The position numbers and the translations under genes are program-made. From CADEDH01 sp039029735 (GTDB taxonomy: Bacteria; Actinomycetota; Acidimicrobiia; Acidimicrobiales; SZUA-35): 64,000 nt of DNA. Under the pieces are notes generated by a model. The model was not told where the DNA came from. It ran no database searches and was given only the letters and a program-made list of their open reading frames with translations. This document shows, one piece after another, positions 1-8,130 of this stretch (position 1 is the first letter of the stretch; each line of letters starts with the position of its first letter). Where the stretch lies: positions 62,001 through 126,000 of the forward strand of contig JBCCFL010000003.1 of NCBI GenBank assembly GCA_039029735.1. Reading direction: 5' to 3'.

Positions 1-63
1 ATCGCTGCCCGCTTCGAGCGCCTGCTCGACGAGTTCAGCACCCAGGGAGGTGATCGCGCATGA
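1..63 (+). CDS. prcB: Proteasome beta subunit, C-terminal tail (5' end outside window)
   Basis: An open frame runs from the first base to a TGA at 61-63 and encodes the last 20 residues of a protein ending in FSTQGGDRA. Its stop overlaps the start codon of prcA by ATGA, the spacing expected for translationally coupled proteasome subunit genes. In actinobacteria prcB lies directly upstream of prcA, so this is most likely the C-terminus of the catalytic beta subunit. Too little is visible to show any beta-subunit motif; the call rests on position. Confidence 0.65.
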   Translation: MAARFERLLDEFSTQGGDRA

Positions 64-740
64 ACATGCCGTTCTATGTCGCGCCCGAGCAGTTGATGAA
101 GGATCGGGCCGACTTCGCCCAGAAGGGCATCGCCCGAGGTCGCAGCCTGGTGGCGCTGGAGTGCGCGGCCGGGATCCTCCTCTGCGCCGAGAATCCCTCA
201 CGCAACCTCCGCAAGATCTCCGAGATCTACGATCGGATCGGCTTCGCCGGCGTCGGTCGCTACAACGAGTACGACCAGCTCCGCATCGCCGGTATCCGTC
301 ACGCCGACATGAAGGGCTACACCTACAGCCGCGACGACGTCGACTCCCAGGCGCTGGCCAACCAGTACGCCCAGATGCTCGGTCAGATCTTCACCCACGA
401 GACCAAGCCGCTCGAGGTGGAGATTCTCGTCGCGGCAGTCGGGTTCGAGGCCGAAGGCGATCGTCTGTTCCACATCCGCTTCGACGGGTCGGTCACCGAC
501 GAACAGCGCTTCGCGGTGCTCGGTGGTGAGGCCGACGCCATCCGGGAGCGGCTGAGCAGCACCTTCGTCGAGAATCAGGACGAAGCCGGTGCGCTCCGCA
601 TTGCGGTCGCCGCCTTGGCCGGCGACGACCGAACGCTCGACTCTGGTGAGCTCGAAGTGGCTGTGCTCGAACGCCTCGGGGACGGGCGGTGCTTCCGGCG
701 CCTCGAGAACGGCGAGATCGGCTCACTACTCGGCTCGTGA
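60..740 (+). CDS. prcA: 20S proteasome alpha subunit
   Basis: A 226-residue protein. Alpha subunits form the outer rings of the 20S core particle that degrades pupylated proteins; they are not catalytic and gate substrate entry. The N-terminus (FYVAPEQLMKDRADFAQKG) is the usual actinobacterial PrcA gate and H0 helix, followed by the Ntn-hydrolase fold segment GIARGRSLVALE and RYNEYDQLRIAG. Length is close to the family norm (about 230-250 residues). The ATG overlaps the stop of prcB by ATGA, so the two subunits are probably made in a coupled way. The 60-base gap to pafA holds a separate promoter for that gene. Confidence 0.95.
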   Translation: MNMPFYVAPEQLMKDRADFAQKGIARGRSLVALECAAGILLCAENPSRNLRKISEIYDRIGFAGVGRYNEYDQLRIAGIRHADMKGYTYSRDDVDSQALANQYAQMLGQIFTHETKPLEVEILVAAVGFEAEGDRLFHIRFDGSVTDEQRFAVLGGEADAIRERLSSTFVENQDEAGALRIAVAALAGDDRTLDSGELEVAVLERLGDGRCFRRLENGEIGSLLGS

Positions 741-788
741 CGGTGAGGGTCACACCGATGTGATCTCTGGCCTGTCGGGCCGAACGGC

Positions 789-794
789 TACGGT
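789..794 (+). promoter_or_regulatory. -10 hexamer of pafA (leaderless)
   Basis: TACGGT fits TANNNT and ends six bases before the GTG start of pafA at 801, so transcription should begin at or next to the start codon. There is no convincing Shine-Dalgarno sequence before the GTG. No clear -35 element is visible. Confidence 0.6.
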
Positions 795-800
795 GGGGTT

Positions 801-2162
801 GTGTTCTCGCGACGGATCTACGGCATCGAGACCGAATACGGCGTCACCTGCACGCTCCGAGGCCAGCGGCGTCTGAGCCCAGATGAGGTTGCCCGCTACC
901 TCTTCCGACGCGTGGTGTCGTGGGGGCGGTCGAGCAATGTCTTTCTCGTGAATGGCGCTCGCCTCTATCTCGATGTCGGGTCGCACCCGGAGTACGCCAC
1001 AGCCGAGTGCGACTCGATCGGCGACGTCGTCATCCACGACAAGGCCGGTGAACGGATCCTCGAGCAGCTGCTCGACTCAGCAGAGGAGCGGCTGCAGGAC
1101 GAGGGCATCCGCGGCACCATCCACCTGTTCAAGAACAACACCGATTCAGCTGGCAACTCCTACGGCTGCCACGAGAACTACCTCACCACTCGCAACGACG
1201 ATCTCAGCCACTACGCCGAGATCCTCATCCCGTTCCTCGTGAGTCGCCAGATCTACGCCGGGGCCGGCAAGGTGCTGCAGACGGCCCGGGGTTCGATGTT
1301 CGCGGTGAGCCAGCGGGCCGAGCACATCTGGGAAGGCGTGTCTTCGGCCACCACCCGTTCGCGGCCGATCATCAACACTCGCGACGAGCCCCACGCCGAC
1401 GCCGAGCACTACCGCAGGCTGCACGTGATCGTCGGCGACTCGAACATGAGCGAGTACACCACCTTCCTCAAGATGGGGGCCATGGCCGTGTTGCTGCGGA
1501 TGGTGGAAGACCCCAGCTGCATCCTGCGGGACATGACGCTCGAGAACCCGATCCGGGCCATCCGTGAGATCAGCCACGACCTCGAGTTCGACCGCAAGGT
1601 GCGCCTGGCCAGCGGGCGCGAGGTGACGGCGCTCGAGATCCAGTCGGAGTATCTGGAACGGGCGCTTCGCTACGCCGAGACGTCCGGGTTCAGCGAGGAC
1701 GAGATGCAGGCGCTGCGGATGTGGGAACACGTCATGACCGGTCTGCAGCGCGATCCGTTCTCGCTCGATCGTGAGCTCGACTGGGTGATCAAGCACAACC
1801 TCATCGAGGCCTATCGGGCCAAGCACGACCTGCCGCTCAGCGATGCCCGGGTGTCGTTGCTCGATCTCCAGTACCACGACATTCGCCGTTCGCAGGGCAT
1901 GTTCTACAAGATGCAGGACCGCGGCCTGGTGGAGCGCACACTCGTCGACGAGGACATGATGGCTGCGGTCGACACGCCGCCGCAGACCACCAGGGCGAAG
2001 CTCCGCGGCGACTTCATTCGGCGGGCCAAGGAGCGTAAGCGTGACTACACCGTTGATTGGGTGCACCTCAAGCTGAACGACCAGGCCCAGCGCACCGTAC
2101 TCTGCAAGGATCCGTTCAAGAGCTCCGACGATCGGGTGACCAAACTGATCGAGAGCCTCTGA
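801..2162 (+). CDS. pafA: Pup--protein ligase PafA
   Basis: A 453-residue protein that ligates the C-terminal glutamate of Pup to substrate lysines with ATP, marking proteins for the Mpa-proteasome. It belongs to the carboxylate-amine ligase superfamily with glutamine synthetase. The N-terminal GIETEYGV holds the family's Mg/ATP-binding glutamates, and the conserved SYGCHENYL segment and TRDEPHAD region follow. Length matches the family (about 450). It is separated from prcA by a short leaderless promoter and followed after 34 bases by pafB, the standard pafA-pafB-pafC order. The GTG start is set by the -10 hexamer six bases upstream. The related deamidase Dop is not in the window. Confidence 0.97.
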   Translation: MFSRRIYGIETEYGVTCTLRGQRRLSPDEVARYLFRRVVSWGRSSNVFLVNGARLYLDVGSHPEYATAECDSIGDVVIHDKAGERILEQLLDSAEERLQDEGIRGTIHLFKNNTDSAGNSYGCHENYLTTRNDDLSHYAEILIPFLVSRQIYAGAGKVLQTARGSMFAVSQRAEHIWEGVSSATTRSRPIINTRDEPHADAEHYRRLHVIVGDSNMSEYTTFLKMGAMAVLLRMVEDPSCILRDMTLENPIRAIREISHDLEFDRKVRLASGREVTALEIQSEYLERALRYAETSGFSEDEMQALRMWEHVMTGLQRDPFSLDRELDWVIKHNLIEAYRAKHDLPLSDARVSLLDLQYHDIRRSQGMFYKMQDRGLVERTLVDEDMMAAVDTPPQTTRAKLRGDFIRRAKERKRDYTVDWVHLKLNDQAQRTVLCKDPFKSSDDRVTKLIESL

Positions 2163-2196
2163 CTCCTTGCGTGCCCCTGTGGGAGGGGGAGGGCCG

Positions 2197-3168
2197 GTGA
2201 ACAAGCTCGAACGCCTGCTGAATCTCACTGCCGTGTTGCTGGCCACGCCGCGCCCGCTCACTGCCGAGGAACTCCGCACCAGAGTGGAGGGGTACCCCCC
2301 GGCGGGTGCCGCGTTCCATCGTGCGTTCGAACGCGACAAGGATGATCTGCGCGTGCTCGGCATCCCCCTCAAGGTCGAGCGGGCGCCGGCCACCGACCCA
2401 CCCGTCGACGGGTATCGAATTGATCCCGACGAGTACTACCTGCCAGATCCTGGCCTTGATCCTGACGAGCTCGCGGCACTCCACCTGGCATCGCTCACCG
2501 TCCGGCTCGACGGCTCCAGCGATCACGAGGCCCTCTGGAAGCTCGGGGGAGTGGGCGAGGCCACTGGCGATGCACCACCGAGCCTGGCCGACCTTCCCTC
2601 AGACGAGTCGCTCGCGCCGCTGTTCTCGGCGATCGTGGCCTCGGAACAGGTTCGGTTCGGATACCGGGGTGAAACCCGCACTGTCGATCCCTGGCGCCTC
2701 GATTTCGAACGCGGTCGGTGGTATCTCGCCGGGCACGATCTCGACCGTGACGCCGAGCGCAACTTCCGCCTCGACCGCATCGAGGGCACCGTGGAGGCGG
2801 TCGGGCCGGCCCTCCACCCCCGCGCCCGGAGCGTCGACGCCCCCGCCGGCCCTCGCCCGGCCTGGGAGCTCGGCCCGGGGCACGCGGTGGCGGCCAGGAT
2901 CCGGGTGGACGCCGACTATGTGGAGTCTGCCCGACGCCAGCTCGGCCCCAACGCCGACATGCAGGCGCCAGCCGTTCCGGCTGATCATCCCGCTGCGTCC
3001 GATGGCAGCGTGGACTTCGTGGTACCCGTCACGAACCACGACGCGTTCCGCTCATTCGTGCTCGGCTTCCTCCATCGAGCCGAGCTGATCGAGCCGGCGG
3101 AGTGGCGCGACGACATCGTGTGCTGGCTCGATGGCCTCCGAGCGCCGACAGGCCAGGTGAACCGATGA
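2197..3168 (+). CDS. pafB: WYL-domain transcriptional regulator PafB
   Basis: A 323-residue protein with an N-terminal helix-turn-helix (about residues 1-65, starting NKLERLLNL) and a WYL domain (about 145-230; VRFGYRGETRTVDPWRL and FRLDRIEG are typical). In mycobacteria PafB and PafC form a heterodimer that activates the LexA-independent DNA-damage response; that role is family knowledge. The GTG at 2197 is preferred over an upstream TTG at 2167 because a GGGAGGGGGAGGG purine run lies just before it. The stop overlaps the pafC start by ATGA, as expected for obligate partners. Confidence 0.92.
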   Translation: MNKLERLLNLTAVLLATPRPLTAEELRTRVEGYPPAGAAFHRAFERDKDDLRVLGIPLKVERAPATDPPVDGYRIDPDEYYLPDPGLDPDELAALHLASLTVRLDGSSDHEALWKLGGVGEATGDAPPSLADLPSDESLAPLFSAIVASEQVRFGYRGETRTVDPWRLDFERGRWYLAGHDLDRDAERNFRLDRIEGTVEAVGPALHPRARSVDAPAGPRPAWELGPGHAVAARIRVDADYVESARRQLGPNADMQAPAVPADHPAASDGSVDFVVPVTNHDAFRSFVLGFLHRAELIEPAEWRDDIVCWLDGLRAPTGQVNR

Positions 3169-4163
3169 GCGCGAGAACCACGGCCTCAGATCGGATGCGT
3201 CGGGTACTGGCGGTCGTGCCGTGGATCGTGGCGAACCCCGGTCACACCGTGGCCGATGTGGCAGCACGGTTCGGGCTGTCCGAGAAGGCCCTGCTGTCCG
3301 ACCTCGACGTGGTGTTCATGGTCGGTCTGCCGCCCTATTCGCCCGACTCGCTGGTTGATGTGCAGATCGACGACGACGGGCGGGTGAGCATCCATCTCGC
3401 CGACTTCTTCTCACGCCCTCTTCGGCTCACCCCAGCCCAGGCACTGGCGCTCCTCGCGGCGTCCGACGCACTCCTCTCTGTACCGGGCGCCGATCCCGAC
3501 GGCGCCCTCGCCCGGGCCTTCGTCAAGCTGCGCCAGGCACTGGGGATCGACGCCGACTCGGCGATCGACATCCATCTCGGCGACGTGAGCGACGGCGTGC
3601 TCGACCTGCTGCGCACGGCGATGACGGAGATCCGTCCGGTCACCATCACCTACTACTCCTTCGGGCGCGACGAGCGCTCCACCCGACGGATCACCCCCTG
3701 GCGGGTCTTCGCCGACGCTGGGGCCTGGTATGTGCATGCGTGGTGTGAACGAGCCGACGGAGAGCGTGTGTTCCGAGTCGATCGCATCGAGTCGGCCGAA
3801 GCCCACGACGAACCGTCGCCGCATGGCCCTCCGAGTGACCTTGATGCCGGTGGCGTGTACAACCCGCGGGCCGACGATCCGGTGGTCACCCTGCGATTGA
3901 CGCCCGAGGCAGCATGGGTTGCCGAGTACTACCCCGCAACGGTGATCGATCGGACGCCGGATCACATCGATGTGGAGCTCGTGGTGAGCGAGCGCCCTTG
4001 GCTAGAGCGCCTCCTCCTCCGATTGGGACCGCAGGCCGATCTGGTGTCAGCGCCAGGAATGGATGGTGCGGCCACCCTGGTGTCGGATGCCGCTGCTCGC
4101 GTGCTCAGCCGCTATGAGGTCGAACGCACAGGGGCGAATGAACTCCCGACGACCTCACGCTGA
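3165..4163 (+). CDS. pafC: WYL-domain transcriptional regulator PafC
   Basis: A 332-residue paralogue of the preceding gene. It has an N-terminal winged-helix region (DRMRRVLAVVPWIVANPG, then VADVAARFGLSEKALLSDL), a middle linker and a WYL domain (VTITYYSFGRDERSTRRI and WRVFADAGAWYVHAWC, then VFRVDRIE). The start ATG overlaps the pafB stop by four bases. The WYL domain of the partner family has been proposed to bind a nucleic-acid ligand; no ligand can be read from this sequence. The last 30 or so codons cover an alternative upstream start for lepB that is less likely than 4198. Confidence 0.92.
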   Translation: MSARTTASDRMRRVLAVVPWIVANPGHTVADVAARFGLSEKALLSDLDVVFMVGLPPYSPDSLVDVQIDDDGRVSIHLADFFSRPLRLTPAQALALLAASDALLSVPGADPDGALARAFVKLRQALGIDADSAIDIHLGDVSDGVLDLLRTAMTEIRPVTITYYSFGRDERSTRRITPWRVFADAGAWYVHAWCERADGERVFRVDRIESAEAHDEPSPHGPPSDLDAGGVYNPRADDPVVTLRLTPEAAWVAEYYPATVIDRTPDHIDVELVVSERPWLERLLLRLGPQADLVSAPGMDGAATLVSDAAARVLSRYEVERTGANELPTTSR

Positions 4164-4184
4164 ACGACAAAGCGATATCTGGGC

Positions 4185-4190
4185 TACTCT
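4185..4190 (+). promoter_or_regulatory. -10 hexamer of lepB (leaderless)
   Basis: TACTCT fits TANNNT and ends seven bases before the ATG at 4198. The intervening CGAAGGA resembles a ribosome-binding site but abuts the ATG, too close to act as one, so a leaderless start is favoured. Confidence 0.55.
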
Positions 4191-4197
4191 CGAAGGA

Positions 4198-5406
4198 ATG
4201 GCCCCGAACATCGACCGCGGCGATCACGCCGCCTCGGGTTTCGCACCCGAGTGGTCGCCTGATGCGGCTCCCGCCGACGGTGATGGTTACGCCAGCGGTC
4301 ACGACTCGGCCCCATACGCCGATGAGTTCGAGGTGGGAACACAAGAAGGACGGCGGTCGACAACGCGGCATGAAGCTGATCGCCGGCCGGGTGATTACTT
4401 CTCCCGGGACATGCCGGCTCCGCCTCCGATGCACCGCCAGACCGGGCCACAGCCCTCGGTCGGTGATGCGCCACCCCCGTGGCTCGCCGCTGCGCCACCG
4501 GTGGAGCGCTCCTACGAGGATCAGCCCCGCCCTCACGAGAACGGCTACGAGGGTCGCGGGTCCACCACCGGGTTCGACAACGGCCACGACAACGACGCAG
4601 GTCAGGGCCCGCTCGCCGATCAGCCCTACGGCGGTCAGACCTTCGACGATCAGCCCTACGGCGACCAGACCTTCGACGATCAGCCCTACGGTGACCAGAC
4701 GTTCGGCGATCAGTCCTACGGCGATCAGACCTACGGGCTGCGCCGGCCCGATGAACTCGGGTCGAACTACGGCGGCGCCGGCGGGCCCGGGGGCCCCGAT
4801 CGGGGTGGCCCTGGTGATTTCGGCGATCCTGAGTATGAGGCCTACTTCGACGACGACGACGTCGAAGCGGAGATCGACTACGCCTCAGCCGTGACTCGCA
4901 ACGCCCTCGAATGGGCAGTTGTGATCGTGGGTGCCGTGCTCGTGGCGTTGCTGCTGCGAGCCACGGTCTTTCAGGCGTTCTACATCCCATCGGAGTCGAT
5001 GGAGACCACCCTTTTGATCAACGACCGGGTGCTGGTCAACAAGGTTGGATACCGCATCGGCGACATCGAACGCGGCGACGTTGTGGTATTCGTCCGCCCC
5101 GACGATCAGCCTGGCGAGGTCCGAGACCTGATCAAGCGGGTGATCGCGCTTCCCGGCGAGACCATTCTCGCTACCGACGGTGAGGTGTACATCAACGAGC
5201 GCCTGCTCGACGAGCCCTATCTCACCAGTGACACCTTCACCAAGGACTTTGGCCCGGTGGTGGTGCCCGAGGGCCACATCTTCGTGATGGGTGACAACCG
5301 TCTCGAATCGTTCGACTCGCGGGGCTTCGGCGCCATCTCCCAAGACAGGGTCGTCGGTCGGGCGTTCGTCCTGTTCTGGCCGTTCAACCGGGCAGGCGCC
5401 CTGTAG
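4198..5406 (+). CDS. lepB: Signal peptidase I with long repetitive N-terminal extension
   Basis: A 402-residue protein that would cleave signal peptides from Sec- and Tat-exported proteins at the outer face of the membrane. One membrane helix lies at about residues 235-258 (EWAVVIVGAVLVALLLR). The catalytic dyad is visible: Ser267 in PSESM and Lys313 in LIKRVIALPGE; the late GDNRLESFDSRGFG box is also present. Residues 1-230 are a hydrophilic D/G/Q/Y/P-rich tail predicted to face the cytoplasm, with four ten-residue repeats at about 141-180; most family members have under 60 residues there. The start at 4198 follows the -10 hexamer; an in-frame ATG at 4138 inside pafC is possible but less likely. 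Confidence 0.93.
   Translation: MAPNIDRGDHAASGFAPEWSPDAAPADGDGYASGHDSAPYADEFEVGTQEGRRSTTRHEADRRPGDYFSRDMPAPPPMHRQTGPQPSVGDAPPPWLAAAPPVERSYEDQPRPHENGYEGRGSTTGFDNGHDNDAGQGPLADQPYGGQTFDDQPYGDQTFDDQPYGDQTFGDQSYGDQTYGLRRPDELGSNYGGAGGPGGPDRGGPGDFGDPEYEAYFDDDDVEAEIDYASAVTRNALEWAVVIVGAVLVALLLRATVFQAFYIPSESMETTLLINDRVLVNKVGYRIGDIERGDVVVFVRPDDQPGEVRDLIKRVIALPGETILATDGEVYINERLLDEPYLTSDTFTKDFGPVVVPEGHIFVMGDNRLESFDSRGFGAISQDRVVGRAFVLFWPFNRAGAL
4618..4737 (+). repeat. Four tandem 30-bp repeats in lepB
   Basis: Four head-to-tail 30-base units encode ten-residue repeats of the form DQPYGDQTFD (last unit DQSYGDQTYG). Units differ mainly at synonymous third positions and a few codons, so the peptide is kept while the DNA has drifted. 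There are no spacers, so this is a coding repeat. Confidence 0.85.
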
Positions 5407-5449
5407 CGCCCTCGGCCGTCCGTCAGGCCGGTCTGTGGCAGCTGCCAGC

Positions 5450-6178
5450 TCAGTCGTCGTCGCCGACCACGGCCGCCATGCGGTCCACGTGGTTGCTGAA
5501 CACGCCGTCCACCCCGGCCACCACCACCTTGGCGATCTCGCGTTCGAACTCGGCCCCCCAGGCGAGGGCGTAGCGGTCGAACCGGTGGACGAGGGCGATC
5601 AGCCCACCGTTCCATTCCTCGTGGCGGAGGTTCAGGGCGTCGATCTCGAGCTCACGTAGCCGGGCGGCCAGCTGCTCCGGCTTCATCTTCGCTCGGCTCA
5701 ACCGGGTGGTGAGCACCAAACGGGCCGACGTGCGGGTGCGCCAGCTCACGAGGGTGTCCAGATCGGTCGAACAGAGCCACAGGTCACGCTCGGTGTCGAC
5801 GGTGCCGGCTGAACCGTGGCCTCGGGCGGTGGCGACCACTGCGTCGAAGGCCGCTGGATCCTTGATGTCGAGCGAGATGGGCGTACCCGGTTCAACGATG
5901 TGGAGCAGATCGACCAGCGACATGATCTCCGGGACCAGTTCGGCCTGGGTCAGGCGACCGATGGGGCGTCGGCGAAGCCGCGGGCCACTCTTGCCGTGGT
6001 GATCGAGCACGGGCACCCCATCTGAGGTGAGCCACACGTCACTCTCCAGACCCCGCGCCCCGAGTTTGAGGGCCAACTGGAAGGCCTCCACCGTGTTCTC
6101 GGGTGCATGAGCCGATGCACCGCGATGGGCGAATGTGATCACCGATCCATCAAGGGGGGCCGTACGGGAATCCACCAC
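5450..6178 (-). CDS. Glycerophosphodiester phosphodiesterase (GDPD family)
   Basis: A protein of about 242 residues with a GDPD TIM-barrel. These enzymes hydrolyse glycerophosphodiesters to glycerol-3-phosphate and an alcohol. The metal and catalytic residues are visible: FAHRGASAHAPENT (His-Arg and Glu), LESDVWLTSDGVPVLDHH (Glu, Asp and the second catalytic His) and ISLDIK. No signal peptide is evident, so it is likely cytoplasmic. The start is uncertain: the frame is open to a TTG at 6205, but a TAGGTT -10-like hexamer at 6209-6214 on this strand sits too close for that codon, so a GTG at 6178 is preferred. It converges on lepB. Confidence 0.85.
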   Translation of the reverse strand: MVDSRTAPLDGSVITFAHRGASAHAPENTVEAFQLALKLGARGLESDVWLTSDGVPVLDHHGKSGPRLRRRPIGRLTQAELVPEIMSLVDLLHIVEPGTPISLDIKDPAAFDAVVATARGHGSAGTVDTERDLWLCSTDLDTLVSWRTRTSARLVLTTRLSRAKMKPEQLAARLRELEIDALNLRHEEWNGGLIALVHRFDRYALAWGAEFEREIAKVVVAGVDGVFSNHVDRMAAVVGDDD

Positions 6179-6272
6179 CCCAGCATGGCGACCCAATCCT
6201 CTCAAGAGAACCTAGGGCACTGCCGAACACAGGAGTACCGAGCCACCAGGCGCGGGCAGGAGGTACCCGATC

Positions 6273-6605
6273 ATGGCAACCATTCGAGCCAGCTGTTGCG
6301 ATTGCGGTGACGTCGAGTTGACCACCGCTGATGTTCACGTGCGGATCTGCGACGACAACGAGGCCGGAACCTACGCATTTCGGTGCCCGTACTGCCAGAT
6401 GATGGTGGTCAAGCCGGCTGAGTCCCGCACGATCGACCTGCTGATTGCATCGGGTGTTGCGTTCTCGACCTGGAGCCTCCCGGCCGAGTTGCACGAGACG
6501 CACATCGGAGAACCGATCAATCACGACGATCTGCTCGATTTCCACCATCTACTCCAGGACGATCGCCGTCTGAGCGAGATAATGGCGGACTTACCGCACC
6601 CCTGA
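6273..6605 (+). CDS. Small zinc-ribbon-like protein
   Basis: A 110-residue protein preceded by a strong Shine-Dalgarno sequence (CAGGAGGT at 6257-6264). Cysteines at 8, 9 and 11 (CCDC) and at 38 and 41 (CPYC), with Cys26 between, suggest a zinc ribbon or knuckle in the first 45 residues. The C-terminal half is helical and acidic with several His/Asp (NHDDLLDFHHLLQDD). It lies between the GDPD gene and tatB as a monocistronic unit. Small proteins of this kind occur near regulatory genes in actinobacteria, but I do not recognise a named family or a function. Confidence 0.7.
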   Translation: MATIRASCCDCGDVELTTADVHVRICDDNEAGTYAFRCPYCQMMVVKPAESRTIDLLIASGVAFSTWSLPAELHETHIGEPINHDDLLDFHHLLQDDRRLSEIMADLPHP

Positions 6606-6664
6606 CCAGCGGATCCTGACCGCAGGCGCCGCTGTCCGCAGTGAATGGGGGAGGGCCGAGGCGA

Positions 6665-6670
6665 TACCCT
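6665..6670 (+). promoter_or_regulatory. -10 hexamer of tatB-tatC-helY operon (leaderless)
   Basis: TACCCT ends six bases before the ATG at 6677. It marks that ATG as the start instead of an in-frame ATG at 6641 and suggests a leaderless mRNA for the four-gene unit up to 11488. Confidence 0.6.
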
Positions 6671-6676
6671 GGTGCC

Positions 6677-7333
6677 ATGTTCTTCAACGTCGGCGGTCCT
6701 GAGATCCTGGTGATCGCCATGGTGGCCCTGATCGCCGTGGGCCCCGACCAGCTCCCCGGCATGATCCGCCGGATCGGACGGTTCGCGGCCGAGGCCAGGG
6801 CCGTCACGTCGAACCTCCGCAACGAGTTCATGGCCGGGATCGACGAGATCGCCGACTCGGTGGAGGAGGCGAAGGCCGAAGTCGAGGGTACGTGGCTCGG
6901 AACCGGCTCTGCCGACGATCCTGTGGTTCCCCGGGGCTTCGCCGAGCAGGAGAAGAAGCGAGCCGCAGAGCTCGATGCCGATGCCGATGCCCGAGAGGCG
7001 GCGGCCGCAGTCGGTGCCTCGGCTGGGGGCCGGCTCGGACGTGACGACGGGCCCGGTGCAGACGACGGCTCGTCGAGCAACGGCTCTGGTGGCGGGCGGC
7101 TGGGCCGCAGCGACGACCCCATGGCCGATCCCGAGGTGGCGGCAGCCGTTGAACCGTCGGCGGTCGACACCCAGGTCGTCGACGCCGAACCCACCGAGGT
7201 CGCAGCGGCCGAGCCGGGGCCTGTGGACGTCTCGCCCACCGACATCCGGCCCGCCGAGTCGGAGGCTGCTGTCGATGACGAGTCTGTCGCCCATGGCGAC
7301 GAGACGAGCATCGGCGACGGGGAGCGCTCATGA
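6677..7333 (+). CDS. tatB: Sec-independent protein translocase TatB
   Basis: A 218-residue protein. The N-terminus has the TatA/B signature: one short membrane helix (about residues 6-21, GPEILVIAMVALIAVGP), the hinge GPDQLP, then an amphipathic helix (GMIRRIGRFAAEARAV). The VGGPEILVI start is TatB-like rather than TatA-like. After about residue 90 the protein is a low-complexity acidic A/D/E/P tail, longer than usual. It forms the twin-arginine translocase receptor with TatC, whose gene overlaps the stop by ATGA. No tatA is in the window. A bifunctional TatA role cannot be excluded. Confidence 0.88.
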   Translation: MFFNVGGPEILVIAMVALIAVGPDQLPGMIRRIGRFAAEARAVTSNLRNEFMAGIDEIADSVEEAKAEVEGTWLGTGSADDPVVPRGFAEQEKKRAAELDADADAREAAAAVGASAGGRLGRDDGPGADDGSSSNGSGGGRLGRSDDPMADPEVAAAVEPSAVDTQVVDAEPTEVAAAEPGPVDVSPTDIRPAESEAAVDDESVAHGDETSIGDGERS

Positions 7334-8130
7334 GGAATCCCTTGCGATCCGGCTCACAAGAGCCGCAGGAAGATCCCCAGCCCACCACGGCAGGGGAGAT
7401 GCCCCTCCTCGGACACCTCCGCGAGCTGCGGGTCCGGCTGATCCGTTCGGTGCTCGCCATTGTGATCGGGTTCATCGTGGTGTGGATCTTGTTCGATCCC
7501 ATCTTCGGCTTCCTCGAACAGCCGTACTGCGATCAGCAGGAGGCCGCCGGGGCCGAGTGCTCGTTCATCATCCGGGGGCCGCTCGAAGGCTTCTCCACCG
7601 TGCTGTCGATCGCCGGGTACGGGGGGCTGATCCTCGCCCTGCCCGTGATCCTCTACCAGATGGGCCGGTTCATCCTGCCCGGGCTCTACCCCCACGAGCG
7701 CAAGATCCTGCTTCCCTTCGTGGCCGTGTCGGTGATCTTGTTGATGATCGGCATGGTGTGCGGCTACCTGCTGATGCCCAAGACGCTCGAGGTGCTCGGT
7801 GGGTTCGGGTCCGAGACCTTCCGCGACGAGTTCTCCCCCCGTGAGTACGTCAGCTTCTTCGTGAAGATGCTCCTGGCGTTCGGCATCGCCGCCGAACTCC
7901 CGCTCGTGTTGGTGTTCTTGCAGTTGATCGGTGTGGTGCCCACCCGGGTGCTGCGAAAGAACCGCCGGATCGCAATCGTGGGCGTGGTGATCCTGGCTGC
8001 GCTCGTCACCCCCACCGGTGACCCGTTCACCCTCGCGGTGCTGGCGATTCCGATGTACATCTTCTACGAAGTGGCCATCATCATCGGCGGCCAGATGACC
8101 AAGCGCCGCACGCAGCCGCTGGCCACCTGA
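7330..8130 (+). CDS. tatC: Sec-independent protein translocase TatC
   Basis: A 266-residue integral membrane protein with six predicted helices, the core receptor for twin-arginine signal peptides. Diagnostic segments are MPLLGHLRELRVRLIRSV near the N-terminus, the long external loop with two cysteines (PYCDQQEAAGAECSF), and FVKMLLAFGIAAELPLVLVF, where the conserved family Glu lies in helix 4 context. Length fits the family. The start ATG overlaps the tatB stop; its own stop overlaps the helY start (TGATG), so the three genes form one unit. Confidence 0.95.
   Translation: MRNPLRSGSQEPQEDPQPTTAGEMPLLGHLRELRVRLIRSVLAIVIGFIVVWILFDPIFGFLEQPYCDQQEAAGAECSFIIRGPLEGFSTVLSIAGYGGLILALPVILYQMGRFILPGLYPHERKILLPFVAVSVILLMIGMVCGYLLMPKTLEVLGGFGSETFRDEFSPREYVSFFVKMLLAFGIAAELPLVLVFLQLIGVVPTRVLRKNRRIAIVGVVILAALVTPTGDPFTLAVLAIPMYIFYEVAIIIGGQMTKRRTQPLAT

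Noticed and set aside
750..763. TCACA-N4-TGTGA, a CRP-like palindrome before pafA
   Set aside because: The half-sites are in the reverse order and with the wrong spacing compared with the CRP consensus (TGTGA-N6-TCACA).
1146..2393. Long minus-strand open frame opposite pafA
   Set aside because: High GC leaves antisense frames of real genes free of stops. The protein is Val/Leu/His/Arg-rich without any domain, and pafA on the plus strand is certain. The same applies to 19181-20656, 22799-24349, 26274-27767, 29932-31941 and 49705-50781.
5436..5447. TGGCAGCTGCCA palindrome between convergent lepB and GDPD genes
   Set aside because: Twelve bases with no loop and no T-run are too weak to call a terminator, and no regulator points to it.
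6641..6676. Longer N-terminus for TatB
   Set aside because: The extra 12 residues precede the conserved TatB start and lie across the -10 hexamer of the gene.
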